Shown here in pieces: positions 1 to 9,000 of a DNA stretch of 12,058 bases. Every line of letters begins with the position of its first letter. Position 1 is the stretch's first letter. Under the pieces are notes generated by a model. It worked only from the letters and a program-made list of their open reading frames with translations, did no database searches and had not been told where the DNA came from. Origin of the DNA: UBA5359 sp028699365 [NCBI: bacterium] (GTDB lineage Bacteria; UBP13; UBA5359). The position numbers were made by a program, and so were the translations under genes. The stretch lies in the NCBI GenBank assembly GCA_028699365.1, contig JAQVUQ010000042.1, forward strand, positions 1-12,058. The letters are read 5' to 3'.

Positions 1-888
1 CTAACAATAGTAGTAGGGATTACCTTGGCGCTGTGTGTCAGCACAGTGCGGGCCGAGGTAATGACGGAACCGTATGAATACTCTCAGGATTTCGAGAATA
101 CCGATCCGGTAAGCTTCTGGACGAGTAATGGTACATATAAAGAGAATTCGAAAAAACTGACCGGTGAGAGGGCATATGCCGGCGCAAAATCGCTTGAGTT
201 GGATGTTACATTCGGTACTGCAACCTATGTGTATTATGCCATACCGATGAACGTTCCGGTTGAAGGCAGCCTGAGCTTTTCGGGACGCATACAGGTGAGA
301 GCGGAAAATCCGAAATTGCAAGCTGGATTGGGAGTTAACGTTTCCTATCTTCCTACCTTTCGCAGTGGCTGTGCACCCCTTGCTACCTATGGCCCGAAGG
401 CGGATGTATGGCAAGTTGTGGAAGGGGATGTAGCAGCTTGGAGCAACAAGCAGAAGGCCGGTGGGGTAGGCCCTTGCTGGGAAGTGACGGAAGCTAATGT
501 CGGGAGTTGCATGAGCAGAATAGGATTGTTCCTTTACGGTGCTCCAGGCGAGAGAATAGTAGTTAATGTCGATGATGTCAGATTAAAAGGAAAAGTGCCC
601 ACACTAACCGATTTTCAAAAAGATTTGAGTAGCCGGTGGGCACCGGCAAAAGCCAAGATCGATGCCAAAGTAGCTGCCTGGAACGCAAGCCTGACACAAG
701 CTGAGGCACGAATCGGATCTCTTGCAGACGGAGATGAAAAGACAAAGTCGCTGCACCAGATTGCCTCTCTTCGGAAAAGCATAGATGCGATAGCAAAGAG
801 AGGTTATATATTAAAAGCTGAAGTATCCGATATGGATAAGCAGATCAATCAGTTGTTGGCTACTTCACCGGCTGCTTCAGGTAATTGA
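1..888 (+). CDS. Secreted single-module protein (beta-sandwich plus helical hairpin), 5' end missing
   Basis: The frame is open from the first base, so the start codon lies upstream. The first 18 visible codons look like the hydrophobic core and AxA-like end (VRA) of a signal peptide, so only about 5-10 residues seem to be missing. An internal TTG at 25 would cut the signal peptide and is unlikely to be the start. The mature part is a beta-rich domain (visible codons about 25-195) opening with YSQDFENTDPVSFW and closing with a VVNVDDVRLKG strand, the layout of jelly-roll carbohydrate-binding domains. A charged helical hairpin follows, from RWAPAKAKID through RGYIL to the end. No catalytic domain is visible. 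It is closest to the middle repeat of the 1471-aa protein downstream (shared FGTATY, VPVEGSL, LGVNV, EGD). A role in binding glycan or surface is inferred. I do not recognise a named family. Confidence 0.85.
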   Translation, partial: LTIVVGITLALCVSTVRAEVMTEPYEYSQDFENTDPVSFWTSNGTYKENSKKLTGERAYAGAKSLELDVTFGTATYVYYAIPMNVPVEGSLSFSGRIQVRAENPKLQAGLGVNVSYLPTFRSGCAPLATYGPKADVWQVVEGDVAAWSNKQKAGGVGPCWEVTEANVGSCMSRIGLFLYGAPGERIVVNVDDVRLKGKVPTLTDFQKDLSSRWAPAKAKIDAKVAAWNASLTQAEARIGSLADGDEKTKSLHQIASLRKSIDAIAKRGYILKAEVSDMDKQINQLLATSPAASGN

Positions 889-930
889 AACAACCGTAAT
901 TGGATCGCCGGTTTCGCACATAATCGAGGT

Positions 931-935
931 GGAGG
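931..935 (+). promoter_or_regulatory. Shine-Dalgarno site for the 874-aa glycoside hydrolase
   Basis: GGAGG lies 10 bases before the ATG at 946. A nearer ATG at 939 is in another frame and stops after a few codons, so 946 is the supported start. Confidence 0.6.
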
Positions 936-945
936 AGAATGAATC

Positions 946-3570
946 ATGCATGTAGGTAGAGAGACGTTAGTTTCGGTATGCTTATCAGCATTGTTAATAT
1001 GCTCTATAGCTGTCCAAGCTGCCGGAAATACTGTATCACCGGCAAATGCGAGCGAACAGAAAGCATCCCGGATGGTTTTTAACGAAGATTTCGATAAGTC
1101 GTCTTTGGTATCACCCCGTTTTTGGGCAAGCAACTGCAAAGATGTGAAAATAAACGCCATGGAAGTAAGCTCGGAGTATGCTTACAGTGGCAGGAATTCT
1201 TTTAAGATCGATTTAACGCTTAACGGGGGACACTATTATTACTTATCGATACCTGTCGTGATACCATTCCAATCCCCTCTGGATGGTCGATCTGCCAATC
1301 TGAAATTCAGCGGCAGAATTCTGGTGAAGCAGGCAGACGGCTTGAGTATCAACGGAAAAGGAATACAGCTTGGATACGGCTGGAGCAATCCGGAAATTGG
1401 TGCCTCAGGTTGCGTGTCCATGGGAAGGAAGGCAAAGACAGAGGGCGATTGGGTGCAGTGGGAAGCGGAAGCCGGACATATGTCCGGTATGTCGGATACC
1501 GCTTATATGCAACATCTGGCTGTATATATCGTACATAAGTTCGAAAATACTCATATAGTTATTTATCTTGATGACTTCCAGGTGTCCGGGGATTTACCGG
1601 CTGATTATGCAGTTACCTATGACAGATATCTTAAAAACAAGCAAAGAGAATGGTACGGTTCGGCGAAAGATTATTACAGCTGTGTTGGCGGTAAAGTGGA
1701 TAATATTCCGGCCGCCGATGCTAACCTGAAGGAATGGCACCTGGAGCAATACCGTCTGCTTAAGGAATACGCTGCAAAGACAATGGCAGAGTTAAAGAAC
1801 CTTTGCTCAGGTCTCACGGAAGGGAGTATGACTGTTAGTAAACTGAACGAAATTCGTAACAAGGCAAGGTATGCAGAGTTTGCCGTTGATAGCTGTTACG
1901 CTCTGGCCGGGAGCGGTGGATTTTATAAAAGGGTTCCCTACCTGATTTATAAAGTGCAACCGACGCAAAACGATCGCCTTTTGCCGCAGTCATTTCCCAT
2001 ACCGGGGGTAGTGTGCCGTAATCTGGAGATAGCCGCCTGCCCGGGCGAATACGAGCCCGCCAGTTTTGCCGTTCACACACCGGTTGCATTGGAAAAGCTT
2101 AGTGTGAAGGTTTCCGATTTGTATGCGGGAAAAACCAAACTCTCCGCCTCCTGTCTGGATGTAAGGGTGGTGAAGGTCTGGTGGCAGGCAGGTACTGCGT
2201 ATACTCAAATTGACCAGCCGACGCTGGCCCCGGAATTGCTGCTGCGAGACGATGATTTTGTAAGCGTGGATTATATTGATACGGCAAAACACGCCAATGT
2301 TTTGAAAAATCCTGCGGCGCCTGTAGATGCTGAGTATTTCAGACCGGTCAGTATCCCCGGGAATACGGCCAAACAGTTCTGGCTGACAGCTCACATTCCT
2401 GAGGCTACCAGAGCTGGGAAATATTCGGGATTTGTTACAATTCAGGGTCAAAACTTACCAGCTTTGCAATTACCGATTACGGTTCAGGTTTATCCCTTTA
2501 AACTGGAAGAGACTAACAAGGAATACATGGCCTATTACACAGGATCTTTGACATCAGCTTCCCAGAGGAGTATCGGCTATAAGGAAGAGGTTGATACATA
2601 CGCCAAGCAGATGCGGAGCCTGGTACAGCATGGAATTAATGTGGCCACTCTCTACTGCAAAATAGCATCTACGGACAAGGATGGCCGGCTTGATCTTTCC
2701 CGGCTGAAGAAGGAACTGATAGTAAGAAGAGAAGCCGGTATGAAAGATGTGCCTATACCGTGTATAGGCATTCCGATAGATTTCATGGAAGCCGAGCCGG
2801 CTGATGAAAAAGTAAAGATGGAGAGGATACGATATATAAAGGATATCGTAGGGCAGCTAAATGCTTTCTGCGACGAGAACGGCTTCCCGCGGCTGGCGTT
2901 TTATGGGGTGGATGAGGCGTTTCTCCGGTATGATGCAGAGTGGATGCGCAAAAGAATCTGGGTGCTGCGCGCGATTCTTGAGGCAGGCGGCATGACATAT
3001 TGTGCCGAACCACCGGCATACTTCCCCGTGGCGGGAGATTATTACAGTCGGATAGTGCTGGCTATACATGGTGGATCGGTAGGAAAAGAGTTAATCGATG
3101 AGATACATAAACGGGGTTTCAAAGCTTTGGAATACGGCCGCCCTCAAGGATGCGCGGAAGAGCCGGAGACGTTCAGGAGAGGCTACGGGGTATTGATTTG
3201 GAAGGATAACCTGGACGGTGCGACTCACTGGGCCTGGCAGGAGGGGCTATACAGGGATTTTAGAGCTTATGACGATGACGGCCCCGGCAACAACAGGAAA
3301 TTCACCATGGCTTATCCAACCAGCGACGGGGTGATAGATACCATTCAGTATGAGGGCATGCGCGAAGGTATAGACGATATGAGATATATCGCCACGCTTT
3401 TGAAAGCAATAGATTCGGCAAGGAAAGATACCGGGAAAGCATCCCTTGCGGCAGATGCGGAGAAGTTCCTTAACAGCGTGGATGTGGCTCGTTGTGATCT
3501 GGATGACATGCGCACGCAGATAACTCAATGGATCATCAGGCTTACGCAGCCAAAGAAAGAGAACCGTTAG
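946..3570 (+). CDS. Secreted DUF4091/GH123-like glycoside hydrolase with N-terminal module
   Basis: This 874-aa protein begins with a signal peptide (residues 1 to about 26, ending VQAAG). Residues about 43-217 are a divergent copy of the module seen in its neighbours, with AYSGRNSFKIDL and a VIYLDDFQVSG closing strand. A helical stretch follows to about 320. Residues about 350-515 resemble the beta-sandwich in front of DUF4091/GH123 catalytic domains (CPGEYEPASF; KQFWLTAHIPEATRAGKYSG from 476). The C-terminal part is the catalytic barrel: FYGVDEA with adjacent Asp656-Glu657, LIWKDNLDGA, and EGMREGIDDMRY at 803-814. In GH123 N-acetyl-beta-galactosaminidases an Asp-Glu pair does substrate-assisted hydrolysis, the Asp orienting the N-acetyl group and the Glu acting as acid. 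The pair is kept here but followed by Ala, where family members often have Pro. The fold family is well supported; the substrate is unknown. Confidence 0.88.
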   Translation: MHVGRETLVSVCLSALLICSIAVQAAGNTVSPANASEQKASRMVFNEDFDKSSLVSPRFWASNCKDVKINAMEVSSEYAYSGRNSFKIDLTLNGGHYYYLSIPVVIPFQSPLDGRSANLKFSGRILVKQADGLSINGKGIQLGYGWSNPEIGASGCVSMGRKAKTEGDWVQWEAEAGHMSGMSDTAYMQHLAVYIVHKFENTHIVIYLDDFQVSGDLPADYAVTYDRYLKNKQREWYGSAKDYYSCVGGKVDNIPAADANLKEWHLEQYRLLKEYAAKTMAELKNLCSGLTEGSMTVSKLNEIRNKARYAEFAVDSCYALAGSGGFYKRVPYLIYKVQPTQNDRLLPQSFPIPGVVCRNLEIAACPGEYEPASFAVHTPVALEKLSVKVSDLYAGKTKLSASCLDVRVVKVWWQAGTAYTQIDQPTLAPELLLRDDDFVSVDYIDTAKHANVLKNPAAPVDAEYFRPVSIPGNTAKQFWLTAHIPEATRAGKYSGFVTIQGQNLPALQLPITVQVYPFKLEETNKEYMAYYTGSLTSASQRSIGYKEEVDTYAKQMRSLVQHGINVATLYCKIASTDKDGRLDLSRLKKELIVRREAGMKDVPIPCIGIPIDFMEAEPADEKVKMERIRYIKDIVGQLNAFCDENGFPRLAFYGVDEAFLRYDAEWMRKRIWVLRAILEAGGMTYCAEPPAYFPVAGDYYSRIVLAIHGGSVGKELIDEIHKRGFKALEYGRPQGCAEEPETFRRGYGVLIWKDNLDGATHWAWQEGLYRDFRAYDDDGPGNNRKFTMAYPTSDGVIDTIQYEGMREGIDDMRYIATLLKAIDSARKDTGKASLAADAEKFLNSVDVARCDLDDMRTQITQWIIRLTQPKKENR

Positions 3571-3654
3571 CGATTGCCTGGATTGCAAGCTGGAATATCC
3601 GGCGTCGTCATAGAGTAACGAAATACCGCTTAATCTGTTTGATTGGAGAGAGAG

Positions 3655-4422
3655 ATGGTAAAGGTAAACATATTGGGCTCAGCTTCGGGAGTTCCTACAA
3701 AAAAAAGATCTTGCAGTTCTACAGCCGTTTTGTCTGCTGAATCAGCATATCTCCTTGATGCCGGTGAACCATGCAGTAGGCTGCTGGTGAAAGAAGATAT
3801 ACCTTATAACTGTATTAAAGCCGTTTTCATATCGCATATGGATCCGGATCATTTCAGCGGAATATTCATGCTTGTTAAATTAATGGCATTAACGGGGAGA
3901 AAGGGGCCTTTGAAGATATATGTGCCCGAAGAAGCTGTGGTCAAGCTTAAGGAGTTTTTCAGAACGGTTTATCTTTTCGAGGAGATACTGAGTTTTGACT
4001 ATGATGTATTCCCAATAAAAGAGGGTGTATTTTACCATGACGAAAACATAAATATTGCAGGTTTGCCCAATACACATATGCAAAAGAGATTGCAAACCCG
4101 GTATCCGCAATTGCCTCTTGAGAGCTATTCCTTTGTTTTGAAAACAGCAGACAGAACAATAGGTTATTCCGGGGATCTGGGCTGCATAGAAGATTTAGAG
4201 ACGCTGGTAGATACGCCACTCGATCTGATGATTGTTGAACTGGCGCATATAGAGCCCTCATCTTTGATGGAGTTTTTGGCTGGTAAAGATATCGAAAAGG
4301 TAATATTTACGCATATTCACCCTGAGCTGGAGGATAGGGAAGATGACATAAGGCGTCTGGCTGAAAAGTTTCTGGAGGGCAGATGCAGTATTGCTTATGA
4401 TGGCTTAAGGATGGAGGTTTAG
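3655..4422 (+). CDS. MBL-fold metallo-hydrolase, HxDxDH variant
   Basis: This is a 255-aa cytoplasmic protein with no signal peptide. The ATG at 3655 has GGAG at 3645-3648, six bases upstream; an in-frame TTG at 3643 would overlap that site and is not preferred. It has the metallo-beta-lactamase layout: N-terminal strand with GSASG, DAG at 35-37, metal motif SHMDPDHFSG (His61, Asp63, Asp65, His66), His141, YSGD with Asp174, and FTHIH with His220. The usual second His of HxHxDH is Asp63. Asp at this place is known in ComEC-type MBL domains, so it need not mean loss of activity. Ligand spacing closely matches the next gene, so the two look like diverged paralogues. The stop is two bases before that gene's GTG. 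Substrate cannot be told; RNase Z/PhnP-like phosphodiesterases are the nearest general class. Confidence 0.85.
   Translation: MVKVNILGSASGVPTKKRSCSSTAVLSAESAYLLDAGEPCSRLLVKEDIPYNCIKAVFISHMDPDHFSGIFMLVKLMALTGRKGPLKIYVPEEAVVKLKEFFRTVYLFEEILSFDYDVFPIKEGVFYHDENINIAGLPNTHMQKRLQTRYPQLPLESYSFVLKTADRTIGYSGDLGCIEDLETLVDTPLDLMIVELAHIEPSSLMEFLAGKDIEKVIFTHIHPELEDREDDIRRLAEKFLEGRCSIAYDGLRMEV
4413..4418 (+). promoter_or_regulatory. Shine-Dalgarno site inside the preceding gene
   Basis: GGAGGT lies in the last codons of the first metallo-hydrolase, six bases before a GTG start at 4425. It decides that GTG as the start and implies translational coupling of the two genes. Confidence 0.7.
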
Positions 4423-4424
4423 CA

Positions 4425-5183
4425 GTGAAAGTAACGTTTATAGGTACATCGATTTATGTACCGGATAACGGTAGAGAGGTTTCTTCTATTCTTATAGATG
4501 GTAAGCATTTGGTTGATACCGGCTGGAACAGTGTCCTCAGGATGAAAGAGTTCGGCTTTGACCCGCTGAAGCTGGAATCTCTGACAATCACCCATTTCCA
4601 TCAGGATCATTATATCGGATTACCCCAGTTGCTATTCTATCTCGGCTTGAAAAAGGAAGAGAGGGAGAGATTGCATCACAATCCGTTGTACATAATCGGC
4701 CCGGGCGAATATTTGAGCAACGTAGTGGATAAAGCCCTGGAGTTTCTGCAAATATATCGGTTTCCGGAACTGTCACTGAGTATAGATCTCGTTCCATTGT
4801 GCTCGGGAGAGTCATATGAGATGGGGGATCTTGTGCTGGAGCCCTTTGGAGTAAATCATATTTCCGGAGGAGGTATCCGGGAAGCGGCACTGGGATACAG
4901 ATTTAAGGATAAATCTACTGCGGGTTCGTTTGTTTATACAGGGGACACTGCATTTTGTCCGGGGATTGCCGAATGCATAGGGCATGCAGGTACGCTGATC
5001 CATGATGTCTCACATAGTCTGCCACAAGAGGCGGCGGCAACAGCTAAAAGCTTGGGGGCTGAAACGCTATATCTGATCCACTATACAGAACGGAAGGAGG
5101 AAGAGGTCCTTTTAGAGGCTAGAAGAGTATTTCCCCAAACGTTTTTAGCCAAAGAAGGAGAAAGTCTGGATATCGGAAATTAG
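4425..5183 (+). CDS. MBL-fold metallo-hydrolase, RNase Z/PhnP-like, canonical metal site
   Basis: This is a 252-aa cytoplasmic protein starting at GTG. It opens with the strand MKVTFIGTS and has DTG at 31-33 and the complete metal motif THFHQDHYIGLP (His57, His59, Asp61, His62). Later ligands are His145 (VNHISGGG), Asp174 (YTGD) and His219 (LIHYTE). This full set supports a two-metal hydrolase of the RNase Z-like branch of the MBL fold. It lacks features that would prove tRNA 3' processing and is shorter than typical RNase Z (about 300 aa), so a small phosphodiesterase or other esterase is equally possible. It sits two bases after its paralogue and before a prepilin-like gene. Co-production with the paralogue, perhaps as a heterodimer, is inferred only from coupling and matching ligand spacing. 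Confidence 0.87.
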   Translation: MKVTFIGTSIYVPDNGREVSSILIDGKHLVDTGWNSVLRMKEFGFDPLKLESLTITHFHQDHYIGLPQLLFYLGLKKEERERLHHNPLYIIGPGEYLSNVVDKALEFLQIYRFPELSLSIDLVPLCSGESYEMGDLVLEPFGVNHISGGGIREAALGYRFKDKSTAGSFVYTGDTAFCPGIAECIGHAGTLIHDVSHSLPQEAAATAKSLGAETLYLIHYTERKEEEVLLEARRVFPQTFLAKEGESLDIGN

Positions 5184-5228
5184 TTAGCTACCCAATTGAA
5201 CTTAACTGATATGGGGAGAGGATCAGAA

Positions 5229-5235
5229 AAGGAGG
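5229..5235 (+). promoter_or_regulatory. Shine-Dalgarno site for the prepilin-like gene
   Basis: AAGGAGG lies nine bases before the ATG at 5245. It is a near-perfect match to the 16S rRNA 3' end and fixes the start. Confidence 0.7.
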
Positions 5236-5244
5236 AAAAGAGAG

Positions 5245-6009
5245 ATGTTTACTCGGCACAAAAAGGCTGCATCATTTTCAAGGGAAGGATTTACGCTGAT
5301 AGAATTGCTGGTCGTCATTGCTATAATCGCACTCTTATCAGGAATTCTCTTTCCGGTCTTTACAAAGTCCAGGATGAAGGCCAAGCAGGCTACATGCATA
5401 AACAATCTTAAACAGTGTGGAATGGCATTTTCCATGTATGCGCAGGACTATGATGGATTGGTGCCTTATTACGCTTATGATGGAAAAACAACCAATCTCT
5501 GGTCAACCATGCTATACAATTGTGGTTATGCAAAAAGTACAAGTATATTTGCTTGCCCTGCGCAAGACCCTTATAGCTGGAGCCCCGGTGGGTTGGACAA
5601 ATATATAGGCTATGGCATTAATGAGAGGCAGATTCGCTGGCACCCATCTGTGCTTAATATTTCAGGTCCGGGTAGTGCAAATTGGCGTTATTTTGACATG
5701 TATAATGTAGCAAAGCCTGCACAATTCATGATGCTTGCCGATAGCATAAGTGTGGATAGTGCCTCCTCGACTTATTTCAAGAAGCAATACTGGCTGTTTT
5801 ACCCTGATCCCACTGGTGCGGGTAAGGGGTTAATCCATATGAGGCATAACGGTCTGGCCGATCTTCTCTTTGCAGATGGTCATGTGGCAGCTTGTGATAA
5901 AGCAGCGATAAAGAACGCTTTTCTGGCGGAAAAATTATCCGGCACCAATAAAATAAATCTAATACAGGTTGCAGAAGAAGATGGAACTGTAGTTAGTGTG
6001 TATCCATAG
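5245..6009 (+). CDS. Prepilin-like protein with N-terminal methylation motif and FADGHV tail
   Basis: This 254-aa protein has a short basic leader (residues 1-15), a class III signal site between Gly15 and Phe16, Glu at mature position 5 (Glu20), and one hydrophobic helix FTLIELLVVIAIIALL. A prepilin peptidase would be expected to cleave and methylate it. The helix is followed by ILFPVF, a basic stretch and CINNLKQ with YAQDYDG. The C-terminal half has the H-X-DG signature typical of this group (RHNGLADLLFADGHVAA, about 200-215). Such proteins are annotated as DUF1559 or type II secretion pseudopilin-G-like and occur in many copies in Armatimonadota, Planctomycetota and relatives. They are usually scattered beside genes for secreted proteins, and their function is mostly unknown. 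The next gene starts 19 bases after the stop, so the two are probably co-transcribed. Confidence 0.9.
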   Translation: MFTRHKKAASFSREGFTLIELLVVIAIIALLSGILFPVFTKSRMKAKQATCINNLKQCGMAFSMYAQDYDGLVPYYAYDGKTTNLWSTMLYNCGYAKSTSIFACPAQDPYSWSPGGLDKYIGYGINERQIRWHPSVLNISGPGSANWRYFDMYNVAKPAQFMMLADSISVDSASSTYFKKQYWLFYPDPTGAGKGLIHMRHNGLADLLFADGHVAACDKAAIKNAFLAEKLSGTNKINLIQVAEEDGTVVSVYP

Positions 6010-6016
6010 CGTACAT

Positions 6017-6024
6017 AAGGAGGT
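6017..6024 (+). promoter_or_regulatory. Perfect Shine-Dalgarno site that sets the start of the 1471-aa protein
   Basis: AAGGAGGT lies four bases before the ATG at 6029. The frame is open back to 5996, overlapping the previous gene, but only the 6029 start places a lysine-rich signal peptide at the N-terminus. Confidence 0.8.
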
Positions 6025-6028
6025 AGTC

Positions 6029-9000
6029 ATGTTAAAGAAATTTGCAATAACAGGCATATTAATAATTACCGTATTATGTTACGTTAACATTGCACAGGCC
6101 GAGATGCCTACAGGTCCGTACAGCTACATCCAGAATTTTGAGAGTACTGACTCGTCCAGCTTCTGGACCAGCGATGGATCTTATACGGTAAACTTCAAGG
6201 GATTGACGACAGAGCAATACTATAGCGGGACGCATTCTCTTAAGTTGGATATTACCCTGGGAACCGATGCAACCTACGTCTATTACGAGATACCTCTTAG
6301 CCTTCCCGCTGAAGGCAGTCTGCACTTTTCCGGGTATATGCAGTTGGGAGCCGATACCAGTACAGGCTGCACTGTCGGGTTGGGAGCCAATGTAACTTGT
6401 CCACCCACTACATGCAGCTATAACGGCAGCTTTGCCGCCTACGGCAGCACCGGAGCATGGCAGAGGATAGATAAAGATGTGGTAGCCTGGGGTAAAGAGA
6501 AGGCCAATACGATAAGCAGTACCTGCTGGGAAGTGACCGGAGCCGATGTCGGGGTTAAGATGGATAAAATCGGCATCTTCCTCTACGGTGCTCCCGGCCA
6601 GAGAATAGTAGTCTATATCGATGCTCTGAACTTAACAGGAGAAGTGCCCTCCGAGGCAGATTTTCAGACGGAGGTAACCCGGAGATGGGCCCCGGCCGAT
6701 GCCAAGTTTGATGCCAAAATAGCTGCCTGGAATGAAAGACTGCAAGTAGCACAGGATAAGATAGCAGCTCTTCCTGCCGGTGACAAGAAGACGGAACTGG
6801 AGCAGCAACTCTCCACTCTGCAAACAAGCGTCAGCACCATAACCCAGAGAGGCTATATACTTTCTGCCGAAACACCGGATACCGACAATCAGATAGAAAG
6901 CCTGATAATGAGCGCCGTATCCAATGTCTACAGCTATAACCAGGACTTCGAAAGCAGTGATCCATCAAGTTACTGGTCGGGCAACGGAACATACACCGTG
7001 AACTATAAGGGACTGACAACTGAACAGGCATATGCTGGTACACATTCCCTTAAACTGGATATCACCTTCGGTACAGCAACCTATCTATACTATAAAATAC
7101 CCCTTAGTGTTCCAGTCGAAGGCAGTCTGCAATTTTCCGGGCGTATACAGATAGGCGCAGGGACTACAACAGGCTGTACTGCCGGACTCGGAGTCAACGT
7201 TTATTATCCACCGACTACGCGCAGTGCCTGCGGTCCTTTTGGAACCTACGGTCCGACACCGGGCGTATGGCAACTGGCCGAAGGCGATATGGTATCCTTT
7301 GGGCAATCCAAAACATACGTGGTAAGTAATTACTGCTGGGAAGTGACCGGAGCCAATGTCGGGGTTAAGATGGATAAGATGGGCATCTTTCTCTACGGTG
7401 CTTCCGGCAAGAGAATAGTAGTCTATATCGATGCTCTGAACTTAACAGGCGAAGTGCCCTCTGAGACCGATTTTCAGACGGAGGTAACCCGGAGATGGGC
7501 CCCGGCCGATACCAAGATCGATGCTAAGATAGCTGGCTGGGATACAAGTTTGCAGCAAGCCCAGGCCAGGATCAATACCTTTGCAGACAGTGCAGGCAAG
7601 ACAGCCTTGCAGCAGCAATTGAACTCTACACAATCTACCGTTAACACTATAACCCAGAGAGGTTATATACTTAACACCGAAGTATCGAGCGTGGACACTC
7701 AGATCAGCCAGTTATTATCATCTCTGCCGACTAGTGCCTGCAGTTACAGCGAAGATTTCGAAAGCACCGATCCGTCCAGCTTCTGGACCAGCGATGGATC
7801 TTATACGGTAAACTTCAAGGGATTGACGACGGACCAATACTATAGCGGCAATCAGTCATTGAAGCTGGATGTCACTCTGGGAGCCGATGCAACCTACGTC
7901 TATTACGAGATACCTCTTATTATTCCGGCTGAAGGCAGCCTGCACTTCACCGGGCATATACAGGTAGGCAATGGCACTGGTACAGTCTGCACTGCCGGGT
8001 TGGGAGCCAATGTAACTTGTCCGCCCACTACATGCAGCTATAACGGCAGTTTTGCAGCCTACGGCCTCAACCCCGGAGTATGGCGGACAATAGATAAAGA
8101 CGTGGTAGCCTGGGGTAAAGAGAAGGCCAATGCGATAAGCAGTACCTGCTGGGAAGTGGCCGGAGCCGATGTCGGGGTTAAAATGGATAAGATAGGCATC
8201 TTTCTCTACGGTGCTCCCGGCCAGAGGGTGGTCGCCTATATTGATGCTTTGAACTTAACAGGAGAAGTGCCCTCCGAGGTGGATTTTCAGGCGGAAGTAA
8301 ACACCAGATGGGCTGCAGCCGATGCCAAGTTTGATGCCAGGATAACCAGCCTGGAGACGAGATTGCAAGGAGAGAGCCTACAGGGCAAGATAGACGGCTT
8401 TGCTTCAGGAACTCTGAAGAGCAAGTTTATACAGAACCTGGATAACCTCAGCACGACAGTCGATAATATAGAGACCAGAGGCTATCTCTATCTTACCGAA
8501 CATACCGGCATAGAGATCGGCATAGCGCAGCTTAAGGCCGCTATCGTTCTGCATGAGGCCGCCGAAGAGAAGGCCGAAGAGAAGCTGGCATATTACCATA
8601 ATGAAGTCACTACTATCGATAATCGATTGTATAACGGGTACAAGTATATCCGTGCCTCTGAATACAACGATATAGGTCCTGGCATCAGCAACTTATGCGC
8701 ATACTACAGTAATACCGAAGCTATCCTGGACGGGGTAATGGCCGGCAGAAGTTACTTTTTCTACGGCAACTCATCTCCCATCACCAGCTTTAAAGTATTT
8801 TCAGGCGATATTCTTATCCCCTGGAGGATCAGCAACAGCATATCCCTGGCAGTTTGCCCCGATGAGTATGAAGCAGCCGGCTTTATAGTTTCCAGCCTCT
8901 TTGCCGATGCCGATGCAGCTATAGACCTTGATATTCACTCATTGCAGGTAACACCTACCGATCTGGAAAGAGTTGGAGGAGGAATTATCCCTGCGCAGGA

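Noticed and set aside
889-920. AACCG/CGGTT inverted repeat after the first gene as a terminator.
   Set aside because: The stem is only five base pairs with a twelve-base loop and no T-run; the next ribosome site follows at once, more consistent with read-through.
5996-6028. Extension of the 1471-aa protein to an upstream TTG-type or similar start at 5996.
   Set aside because: It would overlap the prepilin gene and put eleven residues before the signal peptide; a perfect ribosome site directly precedes ATG 6029.
6119-8557. Tandem repeats as a CRISPR array or mobile element.
   Set aside because: The units are 810 bp, in frame and protein-coding, with no spacers, terminal inverted repeats or transposase.
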